DNA of 64,000 nucleotides from Pseudomonas sp. dw_358 (GCF_018449655.1 NZ_JAAVUX010000006.1:124001-188000); one strand, 5' to 3'; shown: positions 9,394-19,030, counted from the stretch's first letter. Numbers and translations: made by a program. The notes: generated by a model from the letters alone, not told the origin.

Positions 9394-9983
9394 GTCAGCG
9401 CCAGGCGCTGCCGCAACAAGGCCATCGCGCGGGCGCGGTGGCTCAGTTGGTTCTTGTCGCCAGGGGTCAGTTCGGCGCTGGAGCAGTCGCGCTCCGGAAC
9501 CCAGAACAGCGGATCGTAGCCAAAACCGTGTCCGCCACTGGCGGCGGTGAGGATGCGCCCATGCCACAGGCCTTCGCAGAGGATCGGCAGCGGATCATCG
9601 GCATGCCGGACCAATGCCAGCACGCAGACAAACTGGGCCCCGCGCTGTTCGGCAGGCACGTCTTTGAGCGCGTCGAGCAACTTGACGTTATTCGCCGCGT
9701 CGCCCTGGCCGTTGGCGTAGCGGGCCGAGTAGATGCCCGGTGCACCGCCGAGGAAATCCACGGCCAACCCCGAGTCGTCGGCCAGCGCCGGCAGACCCGA
9801 CAGGCGCGCAGCGTTGCGGGCCTTCAGAATGGCATTTTCGACGAAGGACAGGCCGGTCTCTTCCGGCTCCACCTGGCTGAATTCGCCCACCGAGCGCAGC
9901 TGTACGCTGGCGCCGAGCATGGCCTGAAGTTCTTTGAGCTTGCCGGCGTTGTGGCTGGCAAGGACGAGTTGAGTAAGGTTCAT
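9390..9983 (-). CDS. rdgB: dITP/XTP pyrophosphatase (RdgB/HAM1)
   Basis: Hydrolyses non-canonical purine nucleotides (dITP, ITP, XTP) to monophosphates and so protects DNA and RNA. The 197-residue protein opens with the substrate-binding loop ASHNAGK (residues 9-15), followed by ADDSGL with the catalytic Asp pair D69-D70, and has the C-terminal SHRARA motif. It overlaps hemW by 4 bp and follows metW by 18 bp, an arrangement conserved in Pseudomonas. Confidence 0.95.
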   Translation of the reverse strand: MNLTQLVLASHNAGKLKELQAMLGASVQLRSVGEFSQVEPEETGLSFVENAILKARNAARLSGLPALADDSGLAVDFLGGAPGIYSARYANGQGDAANNVKLLDALKDVPAEQRGAQFVCVLALVRHADDPLPILCEGLWHGRILTAASGGHGFGYDPLFWVPERDCSSAELTPGDKNQLSHRARAMALLRQRLALT

Positions 9984-10001
9984 CGTGGGCCTTGAAAGTC
10001 G

Positions 10002-10622
10002 TTAGACGGCGAGACGGTGGTCGGTCAGGCTCGGGCTGCTGACCCGATAGATGCCGATCTCGCCTAACAGGTTAGGCCATAGTTTGCTGGCCCACCCGTG
10101 CCGATGCTGCTGGTCGACGGCCAGGCGATCCAACACCTTGGCCTGACGATCGCCGCACAGGCGCTCGAAGTCGTCGAAGGTGCAAAAGTGAATGTTCGGC
10201 GTGTTGAACCAAGTGTACGGCAGGAACTCGGACACCGGCATGCGGCCCTTGCTCGCCAGGTACCAGCGGCAGCGCCAGTGACCGAAATTGGGGAAGGTAA
10301 TGATGCACTGACGGCCGACCCGCAGCATTTCGTCGAGAATGCGATCAGGGTGATCCACCGCTTGCAGGGCCTGAGTCATGACCACTACGTCGAAGCTGTT
10401 GCTGGCGAAGTTGCCCAGGCCTTTGTCCAGATCCTGTTCGATGACGTTGATGCCCTTGTCGATGCATTGAGCAATGTTGTCGGCATCGATCTCCAGGCCG
10501 TAGCCGGTGACCTGCTTGTGATCGCGCAGCCAGGCCAGCAGCTCGCCGTCGCCGCAACCCAGGTCGAGCACGCGGCTGCCGGCGGGAATCCAGTCCTGGA
10601 TGATTTCTAGGTCGGCTCTCAT
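10002..10622 (-). CDS. metW: Methionine biosynthesis protein MetW
   Basis: SAM-methyltransferase-fold protein of 206 residues, with motif I VLDLGCGDGELL at about residues 18-29. It is always found beside metX in pseudomonads and is needed with MetX for full homoserine acylation; its own enzymatic reaction is not settled. metX ends 7 bp upstream, so the two are co-translated neighbours. The start MRADLEIIQDW is typical. Confidence 0.93.
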   Translation of the reverse strand: MRADLEIIQDWIPAGSRVLDLGCGDGELLAWLRDHKQVTGYGLEIDADNIAQCIDKGINVIEQDLDKGLGNFASNSFDVVVMTQALQAVDHPDRILDEMLRVGRQCIITFPNFGHWRCRWYLASKGRMPVSEFLPYTWFNTPNIHFCTFDDFERLCGDRQAKVLDRLAVDQQHRHGWASKLWPNLLGEIGIYRVSSPSLTDHRLAV

Positions 10623-10629
10623 GGCAGTC

Positions 10630-11769
10630 TCAAAGGGCGATGCGCTTCATGTAGCCATTGAAGGCTTGCAGGTAGCGAGGGATCGGGATCAGAAAGGCAT
10701 CGTGGCCTTGTGGCGCATCGATTTCCAGGTAGCTGACATTCTTTCGGGCGGCCATCAGGGCGTCTACCAGCTCGCGTGAGCGTGCCGGCGAGAAGCGCCA
10801 GTCGGTGGTGAACGACATCACGCAGAAGTCCGCCGTGGCCTTGGCAAAGGTCGCTGCCAGGTCATCGTTGTGGTGGGCGGCCGGGTCGAAGTAGTCCAGC
10901 GCCTTGGTCATCAGCAGGTAGGTGTTGGCATCGAAACGCCCGGAAAACTCCTCGCCCTGATAGCGCAGGTAGCTCTCGACCTGGAATTCGACACTGTGGA
11001 AATCGTAGTTGAGCTTTTCGCTCTTGAGACCACGACCGAATTTCTCACCCATGGAGTCGTCGGACAGGTAGGTGATGTGACCGACCATGCGTGCCAGCAT
11101 CAGACCGCGCTTGGGGATGACACCGGCTTCCTGGAACGAACCACCATGGAATTCCGGATCGGTGAGAATGGCCTGTCGCGCCACTTCGTTGAACGCAATG
11201 TTTTGCGCCGACAGTTTCGGCGCCGAGGCGATTGCCAGGCAGTGCCTGACGCGGTCCGGGTAGCTGATGGTCCACTGCAGGGCTTGCATGCCGCCCAGGC
11301 TGCCGCCGACCACGGCGGCCCACTGGGTAACACCCAGCTGGTCGGCCAGGCGCGCCTGGCTGTGGACCCAGTCTTCCACGGTCAGCACCGGGAAGTCGGC
11401 GCCGAAGGGCTTGCCGGTTTCCGGGTTGAGGCTGCTGGGGCCGGTGGAGCCGTTGCAGCCGCCGAGGTTGTTCAGGCTGACGACGAAGAAGCGGTTGGTG
11501 TCGATGGGCTTGCCGGGGCCGATGCAGCTGTCCCACCAGCCGGGCTTGCGCTCGTCCACGCTATGGTAACCGGCCGCATGATGGTGGCCAGACAGTGCAT
11601 GGCAGATCAGCACGGCATTGCTGGCCTTGGCGTTGAGCTGGCCATAGGTTTCATAGATCAGGTCGTAGGCGCCCAGCGAGCGCCCGCAGGCCAGCGCCAG
11701 CGGCTCGGCGAAATGGGCAGTTTGCGGAGTGACCAGGCCAACGGAATCGGGGGGAAAGGCAGTGGGCAT
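10630..11769 (-). CDS. metX: Homoserine O-acyltransferase MetX (O-succinyltransferase in pseudomonads)
   Basis: First committed step of methionine synthesis: acylation of the homoserine hydroxyl. The 379-residue alpha/beta hydrolase has nucleophile S157 in GGSLGG, the catalytic Asp in the TTDWRFSP region, and H356 in the QGHDAF motif. Family knowledge says Pseudomonas MetX enzymes use succinyl-CoA despite the MetX (not MetA) fold; the acyl preference cannot be read here with certainty. It heads the metX-metW pair, with a REP-like palindrome in the 219-bp gap upstream. Confidence 0.94.
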   Translation of the reverse strand: MPTAFPPDSVGLVTPQTAHFAEPLALACGRSLGAYDLIYETYGQLNAKASNAVLICHALSGHHHAAGYHSVDERKPGWWDSCIGPGKPIDTNRFFVVSLNNLGGCNGSTGPSSLNPETGKPFGADFPVLTVEDWVHSQARLADQLGVTQWAAVVGGSLGGMQALQWTISYPDRVRHCLAIASAPKLSAQNIAFNEVARQAILTDPEFHGGSFQEAGVIPKRGLMLARMVGHITYLSDDSMGEKFGRGLKSEKLNYDFHSVEFQVESYLRYQGEEFSGRFDANTYLLMTKALDYFDPAAHHNDDLAATFAKATADFCVMSFTTDWRFSPARSRELVDALMAARKNVSYLEIDAPQGHDAFLIPIPRYLQAFNGYMKRIAL

Positions 11770-11864
11770 CGACCCTGCTCGCGGTTGAATGAGGCGTAAG
11801 TCTAAAGACCGCTGGCGGTAGCGGCAAGCGGGTCAGGTATGGGCAGGAACATGAAGGTACCCTG

Positions 11865-11957
11865 TCCCGCGGGAGCAGCCCTCGGTCGCGATTGCATCAC
11901 CGCGCATTACCGGCGAACCGAGTCGTCTGTATCGCGCCCAAGGGCCGCTCCCACGGA
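11865..11957. repeat. REP-like inverted pair in the yggT-metX gap
   Basis: Two related segments face each other: CGCGGGAGCAGCCC followed by GGTCGCGAT (11868-11891), and ATCGCGCCCAAGGGCCGCTCCCAC (split here as ATCGCGCCC then AAGGGCCGCTCCCAC, about 11931-11953). The GGGAGCRGCC core plus TCGCGAT tail is the usual composition of Pseudomonas REP sequences, and a head-to-head pair suggests a REPIN/BIME-type unit. It is intergenic and lies between yggT and metX, where it could stabilise or attenuate the transcript. Confidence 0.65.
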
Positions 11958-11988
11958 GCCGACGCCTGGGCCGCGATAGAGGGGTAGA

Positions 11989-12579
11989 TCAGATCAACCG
12001 CCACAATACATCGGGCATGCCCACGCGCGCGGCCAATTCCGGCATGAAGTAGCTCTGGATTACCTGAATCGCCAGGAAGGCGAAAATCGGCGAGATGTCC
12101 ATGCCGCCCAGGTTCGGGATAATCCGGCGAAACGGCGCCAGCACCGGCTCGCTGATCTGGTAGGCCAGCTCGGCCGCCGGGTTGTGGGTACCGGGTGCGA
12201 TCCAGGAAACAATGACCATGATGATCATCGCAACCCAGAAGATCTTCAGGAACAGCGACAGTACGCCAATCAGTGACCAGATGATCAGGTACGGATAGCT
12301 GGGGATCAAGCCGTAGGTCAACATCAGTACCAGGCCCATCAACAGCGCTTGAATCACGATGGCCAGCAGCAGCGAGGACATGTCCAGGCCCATCAGGCTG
12401 GGGACGACCCGACGGATCGGCTTGAGCAGCGGGTGGGTCGCCCGCACCGCGAACTGGCTCAAGGGGTTGTAGAAGTTGGCCTTGACCAGCTGCAGCACGA
12501 AACGCAGCAGCACGATGATCAGGTAAAAACTGACCAGCGATTGGATAACGAACACGGCAGCGCCGGTGAGTGCATTCAT
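11989..12579 (-). CDS. yggT: YggT family membrane protein
   Basis: A 196-residue integral membrane protein with two YGGT repeats. Each repeat has two hydrophobic helices and the conserved segment YNPLSQF..TxPLLKPIRR or its second-copy equivalent (NPAAELAYQISEPVLAPFRRIIP). The family is linked to membrane and division processes, and in some bacteria to osmotic shock resistance, but its biochemical role is unknown. It starts 10 bp after proC ends, so proC and yggT are one unit. Confidence 0.9.
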   Translation of the reverse strand: MNALTGAAVFVIQSLVSFYLIIVLLRFVLQLVKANFYNPLSQFAVRATHPLLKPIRRVVPSLMGLDMSSLLLAIVIQALLMGLVLMLTYGLIPSYPYLIIWSLIGVLSLFLKIFWVAMIIMVIVSWIAPGTHNPAAELAYQISEPVLAPFRRIIPNLGGMDISPIFAFLAIQVIQSYFMPELAARVGMPDVLWRLI

Positions 12580-12589
12580 CTGTGGCTCC

Positions 12590-13408
12590 TTAGTTGCCCA
12601 GTTGTTCGGCGAGTTCGGCCGAACGCCGCGCGGCGGCGGTGAGGGCTTGTTGAACGAGGGCTTCGAAGCCTCCAGCCTGGAAAGTCTTGATGGCCGCTTC
12701 CGTGGTGCCCGACGGTGACGTCACGCGGCGGCGCAGCACCGAGGCATCGACGTCGCTGGCCACGGCCATGTGCGCGGCACCCAGCGCGGTTTGCAGGGTC
12801 AGGCGCGCGGCGACGTCATGGGGCAGGCCCAGTTGCTCGCCTGCGGCGGTCATGGCCTCGATCAGCAGAAAGAAGTAGGCCGGACCGCTGCCGGAGACGG
12901 CGGTCACCGCTTCCAGTTGCTGCTCGTTGTCCAGCCACAAGGCCAGGCCCACCGCCGACAACAGCTGCTCGGCCTGCTCGCGTTGAACCGTGTTGACCTG
13001 ATCATTGGCGAACAGCCCGCTGGCACCCTGACGCAGCAGCGAGGGGGTATTGGGCATGCAGCGCACGATGGGCCGAGCGCCGAGCCATTGAGTCATGCTG
13101 GCGCTGGTGATCCCCGCAGCCACCGAAATCACCAACTGCTGGGGCTTGAGCACTGGGCGCAAGGCCAGGCACAGGTCCTTCATGCCCTGAGGTTTGACCC
13201 CGAGCACCACCACATCGGCGTTTTCGATGGCCCGGGCGTTGTCTTCGAACACCTCGATACCGTGCTCGGTGGCAATGCGGGTGCGGGTTTCGGCGCTACG
13301 GGCACTGGCGCAGATCAGCGAGGCCTGCACCCCTTGGGCGAGCAGGCCGCCGATCAGGCTGGAAGCCATGTTACCGGCGCCGATAAAGGCGATACGCGTG
13401 TGACTCAT
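12590..13408 (-). CDS. proC: Pyrroline-5-carboxylate reductase ProC
   Basis: Final step of proline synthesis: NAD(P)H reduction of pyrroline-5-carboxylate. The 272-residue protein starts with the Rossmann motif FIGAGNMASSLIGG (residues 7-20) and has the C-terminal dimerisation and substrate-binding signature (SPSGTTEAAIKTF). The length is standard. It lies between yggS and yggT, an arrangement found across gammaproteobacteria. Confidence 0.96.
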   Translation of the reverse strand: MSHTRIAFIGAGNMASSLIGGLLAQGVQASLICASARSAETRTRIATEHGIEVFEDNARAIENADVVVLGVKPQGMKDLCLALRPVLKPQQLVISVAAGITSASMTQWLGARPIVRCMPNTPSLLRQGASGLFANDQVNTVQREQAEQLLSAVGLALWLDNEQQLEAVTAVSGSGPAYFFLLIEAMTAAGEQLGLPHDVAARLTLQTALGAAHMAVASDVDASVLRRRVTSPSGTTEAAIKTFQAGGFEALVQQALTAAARRSAELAEQLGN

Positions 13409-13461
13409 GGGAGACCCTTATCTGTAAATCATGACAATCGGGGCGCGCGCCACAGGCCGAT

Positions 13462-14148
13462 TCAGGCCTGAGCGTAATCGCGAGCGCCAAACAAGGCAGT
13501 GCCGATGCGTACCCAGGTGGCGCCATTGGCAATGGCAGCCTCCAGGTCGTGGCTCATGCCCATGGATAATGTGTCGAGCGGCAGATCAAGGTGTTGCTGC
13601 AATTGCTGGACGGCACCGAAGGCCGCGTCTTGTTCCGCGCGGTCCTCCGTGGGCTCGGGGATGGCCATCAAGCCACGTAGACGCAGGTTCGGCAAGGCGC
13701 CAATGGCCGCAGCCAGGGCTGGCAGATCCGCAGGCGTGCAGCCAGACTTGCTGGCTTCGCCGCTGACGTTGACCTGGATGCAGATGTTGAGAGGAGGCAG
13801 GCCGGCGGGGCGCTGTTCCGACAAGCGTTGGGCGATTTTCAGGCGGTCCACGGAGTGTACCCAGTCGAATTGTTCGGCAATGGCGCGCGTCTTGTTCGAC
13901 TGAATGGGGCCGATGAAATGCCAAGTCAAGGGCAGGTCGCTCAGTTCGGCCTGTTTGCCCAAGGCTTCCTGCAGGTAATTCTCGCCAAAATCGCTAATGC
14001 CGGCGGCATGGGCCTCACGCAGCGCCGGGGCAGGCTTGGTCTTGCTCACGGCCAGCAGGCCGATAGCGGCCGGGTCGCGCTGCGAGCTCGCTGCGGCCTG
14101 GTGAATTCGGGCGCTTACCCGTGAAACGTTGTCTGCTATCGTGGACAT
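13462..14148 (-). CDS. PLP homeostasis protein, YggS/PROSC family
   Basis: TIM-barrel PLP-binding protein of 228 residues that buffers pyridoxal phosphate and affects amino acid pools; no catalytic reaction is known. The PLP lysine is K36 in LLAVSKTKP, and the phosphate-binding C-terminal motif (SMGMSHDLEAAI) is intact. It is the first gene of the yggS-proC-yggT run, divergent from pilT across 65 bp, where both promoters must lie. Confidence 0.93.
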   Translation of the reverse strand: MSTIADNVSRVSARIHQAAASSQRDPAAIGLLAVSKTKPAPALREAHAAGISDFGENYLQEALGKQAELSDLPLTWHFIGPIQSNKTRAIAEQFDWVHSVDRLKIAQRLSEQRPAGLPPLNICIQVNVSGEASKSGCTPADLPALAAAIGALPNLRLRGLMAIPEPTEDRAEQDAAFGAVQQLQQHLDLPLDTLSMGMSHDLEAAIANGATWVRIGTALFGARDYAQA

Positions 14149-14213
14149 TGATTTGTGCCAGCGGGTTTCGAGTCTGCGGCATTCTACCTGCTTGTCTGTA
14201 TTTGGGGAGTCTC

Positions 14214-15248
14214 ATGGACATTACAGAGCTTCTGGCTTTCAGCGCTAAACAAGGCGCTTCGGATTTACACCTGTCGTCCGGGCTGCCACCCATGATTCGT
14301 GTCGACGGTGATGTGCGGCGTATCAACCTGCCGCCGCTGGACGACAAACAGGTCCAGGCGCTTATCTACGACATCATGAACGACAAGCAGCGCAAGGACT
14401 TCGAGGAGTTCCTGGAGACTGACTTTTCCTTCGAGGTGCCGGGCGTGGCGCGTTTCCGGGTCAACGCGTTCAACCAGAATCGGGGCGCCGGCGCGGTGTT
14501 TCGGACCATTCCGTCCAAGGTCCTGAGCATGGAAGACTTGGGGATGGGAGATGTATTTCGGAAGATTACAGACGTCCCGCGCGGGCTGGTATTGGTCACC
14601 GGTCCCACCGGTTCAGGCAAGTCGACCACCCTGGCGGCGATGATCGATTACCTGAACAACAACAAGCACCACCACATCCTCACCATTGAGGACCCCATCG
14701 AATTCGTCCATGAGTCGAAGAAGTGCCTGGTCAACCAGCGGGAGGTGCACCGCGACACCCTGGGCTTCTCCCATGCCCTGCGCTCGGCACTGCGCGAAGA
14801 CCCGGACGTGATCCTGGTGGGCGAGATGCGCGACCTTGAGACCATTCGTCTGGCCCTGACGGCGGCGGAAACCGGTCACCTGGTGTTCGGCACCCTGCAC
14901 ACCACCTCTGCGGCCAAGACCATCGACCGGGTGGTAGATGTGTTCCCTGCCGAGGAAAAGTCAATGGTCCGCTCGATGCTCTCGGAGTCATTGCAGGCGG
15001 TGATTTCCCAGACCTTGCTGAAGAAGATCGGCGGCGGGCGGGTAGCGGCTCACGAGATCATGATCGGCACCCCGGCGATCCGTAACCTGATCCGCGAGGA
15101 CAAGGTGGCGCAGATGTACTCTTCGATCCAGACCGGGGGCGCCATTGGCATGCAGACCTTGGACATGTGCCTGAAGGATCTGCTGGCGCGAGGCATCATT
15201 GGGCGCGAGGCGGCGCGCGAGAAAGCCAAGACCCCTGATAATTTCTGA
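14214..15248 (+). CDS. pilT: Type IV pilus retraction ATPase PilT
   Basis: Hexameric cytoplasmic ATPase that powers pilus disassembly and twitching. The chosen ATG at 14214 (MDITELLAFS) follows GGGGAG and gives 344 residues, the standard size; the open frame upstream overlaps the yggS promoter region. Walker A is GPTGSGKST (130-138), Walker B lies in the DPDVILVGEM segment, and the retraction signature AIRNLIRE is present near residue 290. In PAO1 pilU follows directly; here a terminator and an unrelated gene follow. Confidence 0.97.
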   Translation: MDITELLAFSAKQGASDLHLSSGLPPMIRVDGDVRRINLPPLDDKQVQALIYDIMNDKQRKDFEEFLETDFSFEVPGVARFRVNAFNQNRGAGAVFRTIPSKVLSMEDLGMGDVFRKITDVPRGLVLVTGPTGSGKSTTLAAMIDYLNNNKHHHILTIEDPIEFVHESKKCLVNQREVHRDTLGFSHALRSALREDPDVILVGEMRDLETIRLALTAAETGHLVFGTLHTTSAAKTIDRVVDVFPAEEKSMVRSMLSESLQAVISQTLLKKIGGGRVAAHEIMIGTPAIRNLIREDKVAQMYSSIQTGGAIGMQTLDMCLKDLLARGIIGREAAREKAKTPDNF

Positions 15249-15257
15249 TCGCGGGCC

Positions 15258-15289
15258 AAAAAAAACGCGCCGGATGGGCGCGTTTTTTT
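15258..15289. terminator. Bidirectional rho-independent terminator after pilT
   Basis: A-run, then AACGCGCC-N5-GGCGCG-type stem (AACGCGCC / GGGCGCGTT) and a run of seven T. It lies between convergent pilT and the NlpC/P60 gene and has a poly-A/poly-T flank on both sides, so it should work in both directions. Confidence 0.9.
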
Positions 15290-15303
15290 AACGGGCGTCG
15301 ATC

Positions 15304-16047
15304 TCAGCGAGCGACCACCTTGCTCGCACTCGCCAGGCGCATGGCGGGTGCATGCCGGGTGCCCTTGTCCTTGGGCAGAACGCGCTTGGCAACCACGTAA
15401 TGACTCTGCCAGTAGGGTTTGTTCAGCGTGTCAATGGACACCGTCTTGCCACTGCGAGGTGCGTGAATGAAACGGTTGTTGCCCAGGTAGATGGCCACGT
15501 GATTGACGCGGCGGCTTTCGATGTTGAAGAACAGCAGATCGCCCGGCTTGAGGTCCTTGCGATCGATTTTCTCGCCGTGCCCTTTGGACATGGCGTTTGA
15601 GGTGCGCGGCAGGTCGGCGGCGTGAACGTCATTAAAGGCGTACTTCACCAGCCCGCTGCAATCGAAACCCCGGGAAGGACTGCTGCCACCCCAGACATAC
15701 GGCTTGCCAAGCACCTTTACAGCGCGGCTGAGCACCGCATCGCTCTGCTGGGTCGAACCGTGAGCGCTGACAACGGCGACAGCTGTAGAGCTCGTCTTGT
15801 GGCCTTTGTGACGCTTGGGCGCACGGGGCAGGGCGGGAGTGGCGATGTTGGCGACGGTGGGGGTGTCTTTGGCTTCGCGGGCGTTGCTGGCTTCTTCGTG
15901 GTTCTTGGTGGCGTGATGTTCGTTGGCTCCGGTCTTGGCGGTGTGACCGCTGAAGCCGGCGGGAAGACTTTGCTCACGGTTGGTGGCGTGGGCGGCCAGG
16001 GGCAATAATAGGCAGATGGTTAGCCATGTCTTGAAAAAAGGACGCAT
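15304..16047 (-). CDS. NlpC/P60 (C40) family peptidoglycan endopeptidase
   Basis: Exported cysteine peptidase expected to cut stem peptides in the cell wall. The ATG at 16047 starts a signal peptide (MRPFFKTWLT, core LLLPLAAHA, cleavage near residue 21); a longer open frame exists but puts extra residues before the signal. A His/Lys/Ala-rich linker (about 22-100) is followed by the catalytic domain: C130 in FDCSGLV, H183 in NHVAIYLG, H195 in FIHAPRSG. The total is 247 residues. A short leader and an extended -10 support this start. Confidence 0.9.
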   Translation of the reverse strand: MRPFFKTWLTICLLLPLAAHATNREQSLPAGFSGHTAKTGANEHHATKNHEEASNAREAKDTPTVANIATPALPRAPKRHKGHKTSSTAVAVVSAHGSTQQSDAVLSRAVKVLGKPYVWGGSSPSRGFDCSGLVKYAFNDVHAADLPRTSNAMSKGHGEKIDRKDLKPGDLLFFNIESRRVNHVAIYLGNNRFIHAPRSGKTVSIDTLNKPYWQSHYVVAKRVLPKDKGTRHAPAMRLASASKVVAR

Positions 16048-16078
16048 TCGGCAAGGCTCTTGTGGGTAAGCGCGCAAC

Positions 16079-16087
16079 TTTATAACA
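16079..16087 (-). promoter_or_regulatory. Extended -10 promoter of the NlpC/P60 gene
   Basis: On the minus strand the sequence TGTTATAAA fits an extended -10 (TGnTATAAT-like), about 32 bp before the start codon at 16047. The -35 is weak (TTAAAA-type), as expected for extended -10 promoters. Confidence 0.5.
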
Positions 16088-16295
16088 GAGTTTTGTTGAA
16101 CTTTTAATCCGCTGTTTGCAGTCCAAGCAGATCTAAAAGTGACCGCCAAGCTGGTTTTAGTTCATAAGGAGCCGCGCAGGTCAGTAACCACGGGGATTTG
16201 CGCTGACGACCGGGCCTTGAACCGCACGTCGGAACGGGACAAAAAAGTCACATCAACGTTTAAAAAATTTATCTATCAGAGGCGTCCGTCACAGA

Positions 16296-16712
16296 ATGAA
16301 TAGCTATCACAGCGGTGCACCCTTCCACGATACCCACAGCAAGGTGGTGGGTTATCTGTTGTGGATTTTCGGATTTACCGGCGCCCACCGCTTCTATTAC
16401 GGCAAGCCGATCACCGGAACGATCTGGTTCTGCACACTCGGCCTGCTGGGGATTGGCTGGCTGATCGACTTCTTTTTGATCCCCTCCATGGACCGGGAAG
16501 CCGACGCGCGCTTTTTTGCTGGCAGCACGGATTACAACGTGGCCTGGGCGCTGTTGACCTTTCTGGGGATATTCGGCGTGCACCGGCTGTACCTGGGCAA
16601 ATGGCTGACGGCCATCCTGTATTTCCTGACCGGCGGCTTCTTTCTGATCGGGGTGCTGTACGACTTCTGGACGTTGAATGACCAGGTGTCGTTGAAGAAC
16701 GCGCGGGGGTGA
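16296..16712 (+). CDS. TM2 domain protein with two TM2 repeats
   Basis: A 138-residue small membrane protein built of two TM2 modules. Each has the hallmark G-x-HRxYxGK turn: GAHRFYYGK at residues 29-37 and GVHRLYLGK at 95-103, followed by a hydrophobic hairpin. The first module ends in a DFFLIP segment and the second in YDFWTL. TM2 proteins have no agreed bacterial function. The gene stands alone between an outward-facing NlpC/P60 gene and the convergent pyr cluster. Confidence 0.88.
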   Translation: MNSYHSGAPFHDTHSKVVGYLLWIFGFTGAHRFYYGKPITGTIWFCTLGLLGIGWLIDFFLIPSMDREADARFFAGSTDYNVAWALLTFLGIFGVHRLYLGKWLTAILYFLTGGFFLIGVLYDFWTLNDQVSLKNARG

Positions 16713-16757
16713 CACCCTTGGGATAGGTGTCGCCCGCGATGCAGGCGATACGGTCTG

Positions 16758-18029
16758 TCAGCCGGTAAAGCTGATATGCCCATCCATCAGGGTATACCGC
16801 ACCGCACCCGGCAAGGTATGGCCAAGAAACGGGCAGTTCTCGCCCTTGGACAGCCAGCGCTCGCCCGCCACCGTCGACACGCCCGTGTCGAACAGCACCA
16901 GGTCCGCCGCCGCGCCCACTCGCAGTCTGCCCACAGGCAGATCCATGGCCTGAGCCGGGCCGAAGCTCAAGCGGCTGAGCAGCGTCGGCAAGTCCAGCAA
17001 GCCATCTTCCACCAGGGTCAAAGCCAGTGGCAGCAACAACTCGACGCTGCTGATGCCCGGCTCGGTGGCGGCGAACGGAGCCAGCTTGGCATCCCGTTCA
17101 TGGGGCTGGTGATGGCTGGAGATGGCCTGCACCACGCCCGCCTTGACCGCCGCCCGCAAGCCATCGCGGTCGGCATGGGTGCGCAGTGGCGGTTGCACGT
17201 GATAGAGGCTGGAGAAATCGATCAGCGCTTCGTCCGTGAGGATTAGCTGGTACAGGGCCACGTCGGCGGTGACCGGCAAGCCGCGCGCCTGCGCCTGGGC
17301 AATCAGCTCGACCCCGCGAGCGCTGGTCACCTGACTGAAGTGCGCGCGCACGCCGCTCTGTTCCACCAGCAAAAGATCACGAGCCAGGGCCACGGTCTCG
17401 GCGCTTTCCGGGATCCCGGCCAGGCCGAGGAAACTGGCGGTCGGGCCTTCGTGGGCCAGACCACCCTGGGCCAGATCGCGGTCCTGGGAATGGAAAATCA
17501 CCGTCAGCCCGAACGTGGCCGCGTATTCCAGCGCGCGGCACAGCGTACGGGTGTTGCGGAAGCTCTCCAGACCGTTGCCGAAGGCGATGCAGCCGGCATC
17601 CCGGAGTGCCACCAGTTCGGCCAACTGCTCGCCTTCCAGGCCTTTGCTCAAGGCGCCGATCGGATAGACCTTGCAGTGGCCGGCCTCGCGAGCCCGGTCG
17701 AGGATCAGTTCGGCCACGGCCGAGGTGTCGAGCACCGGTTTGGTCCGTGGCGGACAGCACAGGCTGGTGACGCCGCCGGCAGCGGCGGCGCGGGTCTCGC
17801 TGGCGATCGTGCCTTTGCGGCTGTAGCCGGGCTCGCGCAGGGCGACGTTGAGGTCGACCAGGCCGGGCGCGGCGATCAGGCCGCGGGCCTCGAGGGTTTG
17901 CCCGGGCAAGAAGCCGGCGGGCGCTGCGCCCATGGCGACCAGTTTGCCTTCACTGACATGCAGGTCCGTGACCTGGTCCAGACCGCTGGCCGGGTCGATG
18001 ACGCGGGCGCCAAGAATACTGAGGCTCAC
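16758..18029 (-). CDS. pyrC': Dihydroorotase-like, non-catalytic PyrC'
   Basis: Structural partner of aspartate carbamoyltransferase rather than an active dihydroorotase. The 423-residue amidohydrolase-fold protein has lost key metal residues: the HxH zinc motif of active type I enzymes is replaced by N61-V62-A63 in [11 protein letters not shown], and the catalytic Asp of the TDHAPH motif is replaced by H306 (SSHHQPH). In P. putida and P. aeruginosa such a PyrC' is needed to assemble the dodecameric PyrB-PyrC' holoenzyme. It overlaps pyrB by 4 bp, which fits a fixed complex. It is not a pseudogene: the frame is intact. Confidence 0.92.
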   Translation of the reverse strand: MSLSILGARVIDPASGLDQVTDLHVSEGKLVAMGAAPAGFLPGQTLEARGLIAAPGLVDLNVALREPGYSRKGTIASETRAAAAGGVTSLCCPPRTKPVLDTSAVAELILDRAREAGHCKVYPIGALSKGLEGEQLAELVALRDAGCIAFGNGLESFRNTRTLCRALEYAATFGLTVIFHSQDRDLAQGGLAHEGPTASFLGLAGIPESAETVALARDLLLVEQSGVRAHFSQVTSARGVELIAQAQARGLPVTADVALYQLILTDEALIDFSSLYHVQPPLRTHADRDGLRAAVKAGVVQAISSHHQPHERDAKLAPFAATEPGISSVELLLPLALTLVEDGLLDLPTLLSRLSFGPAQAMDLPVGRLRVGAAADLVLFDTGVSTVAGERWLSKGENCPFLGHTLPGAVRYTLMDGHISFTG

Positions 18030-19030
18030 TGGGCGCTCTCCTGCTCGAATTGTCGCTGTGCGGTCTGTCCGCTCATGGCCATGGACAGCACGGCCATGCG
18101 GATGGCAATGCCGTAGGTCACCTGGTTGAGGATCACTGAGTGGGCGCCGTCGGCCACTGCCGACTCGATTTCGACGCCTCGGTTGATGGGGCCGGGGTGC
18201 ATGACGATGGCGTCCGGCTTGGCACCGGCCAGGCGTGCGGTGGTCAGGCCGAACAGGCGATAGAACTCGCCCTCGCTGGGCAGCAGGCCGCCGGTCATGC
18301 GCTCGCGCTGCAGGCGTAGCATGATCACTACGTCGACGTCCTTGAGGCCTTGCTCAAGGTCGGTGTATACGGTCACGCCATATTGCTCGATGCCGATGGG
18401 CAGCAAGGTCTTGGGCCCGATCACGCGGATGTCGGGGCAGCCCAGAGCCTTGAGAGCGATCATGTTCGAGCGCGCCACACGGGAGTGCAGAATGTCGCCG
18501 ACGATGGCCACCGAGAGGTTCTCGAAGCCGCCTTTGTGGCGGCGGATGGTCAGCATGTCGAGCATGCCTTGGGTCGGGTGTGCATGACGGCCGTCACCGC
18601 CGTTGATGATGGCCACTTCCGGGCAGACATGTTCGGCGATGAAGTGCGCGGCGCCCGAGTCGCTGTGGCGCACGACGAACATGTCGGCGGCCATGGCTTC
18701 GAGGTTGCGCAAAGTGTCGAACAGGGTCTCGCCCTTGCTGGTGGAGGAAGTCGAGACGTTCAGGGTGATGACGTCGGCGGACAGCCGTTGGGCGGCCAGC
18801 TCGAAAGTGGTACGGGTACGGGTGGAGTTCTCGAAGAACACATTGCACACGGTCTTGCCCCGCAACAGCGGGACTTTCTTGACGGCCCGCGCACCCACTT
18901 CCAGGAAGGAGTCGGCGGTGTCGAGGATTTCCGTAAGCAGCTCGCGGGGCAGGCCGTCGAGCGACAGAAAATGGCGCAGCTGACCCTGGTGGTTGAGCTG
19001 CAGCGGGCGCTTGGCGGCGGTTGGCGTCAT
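18026..19030 (-). CDS. pyrB: Aspartate carbamoyltransferase catalytic subunit PyrB
   Basis: Makes carbamoyl-aspartate in pyrimidine synthesis. The 334-residue protein carries the carbamoyl-phosphate loop ENSTRTRT (S69-T74) and the aspartate-domain HPGPINRG motif. The roughly 25-residue N-terminal extension relative to E. coli PyrB is typical of the Pseudomonas class, where it has been linked to nucleotide regulation. It overlaps both pyrR (upstream) and pyrC' (downstream) by 4 bp, so the three proteins are co-translated. Confidence 0.96.
   Translation of the reverse strand: MTPTAAKRPLQLNHQGQLRHFLSLDGLPRELLTEILDTADSFLEVGARAVKKVPLLRGKTVCNVFFENSTRTRTTFELAAQRLSADVITLNVSTSSTSKGETLFDTLRNLEAMAADMFVVRHSDSGAAHFIAEHVCPEVAIINGGDGRHAHPTQGMLDMLTIRRHKGGFENLSVAIVGDILHSRVARSNMIALKALGCPDIRVIGPKTLLPIGIEQYGVTVYTDLEQGLKDVDVVIMLRLQRERMTGGLLPSEGEFYRLFGLTTARLAGAKPDAIVMHPGPINRGVEIESAVADGAHSVILNQVTYGIAIRMAVLSMAMSGQTAQRQFEQESAQ

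Noticed and set aside
16758..18029. pyrC' as a pseudogene
   Set aside because: The frame is full length and translationally coupled to pyrB; loss of metal ligands is the known state of the pseudomonad PyrC' scaffold.
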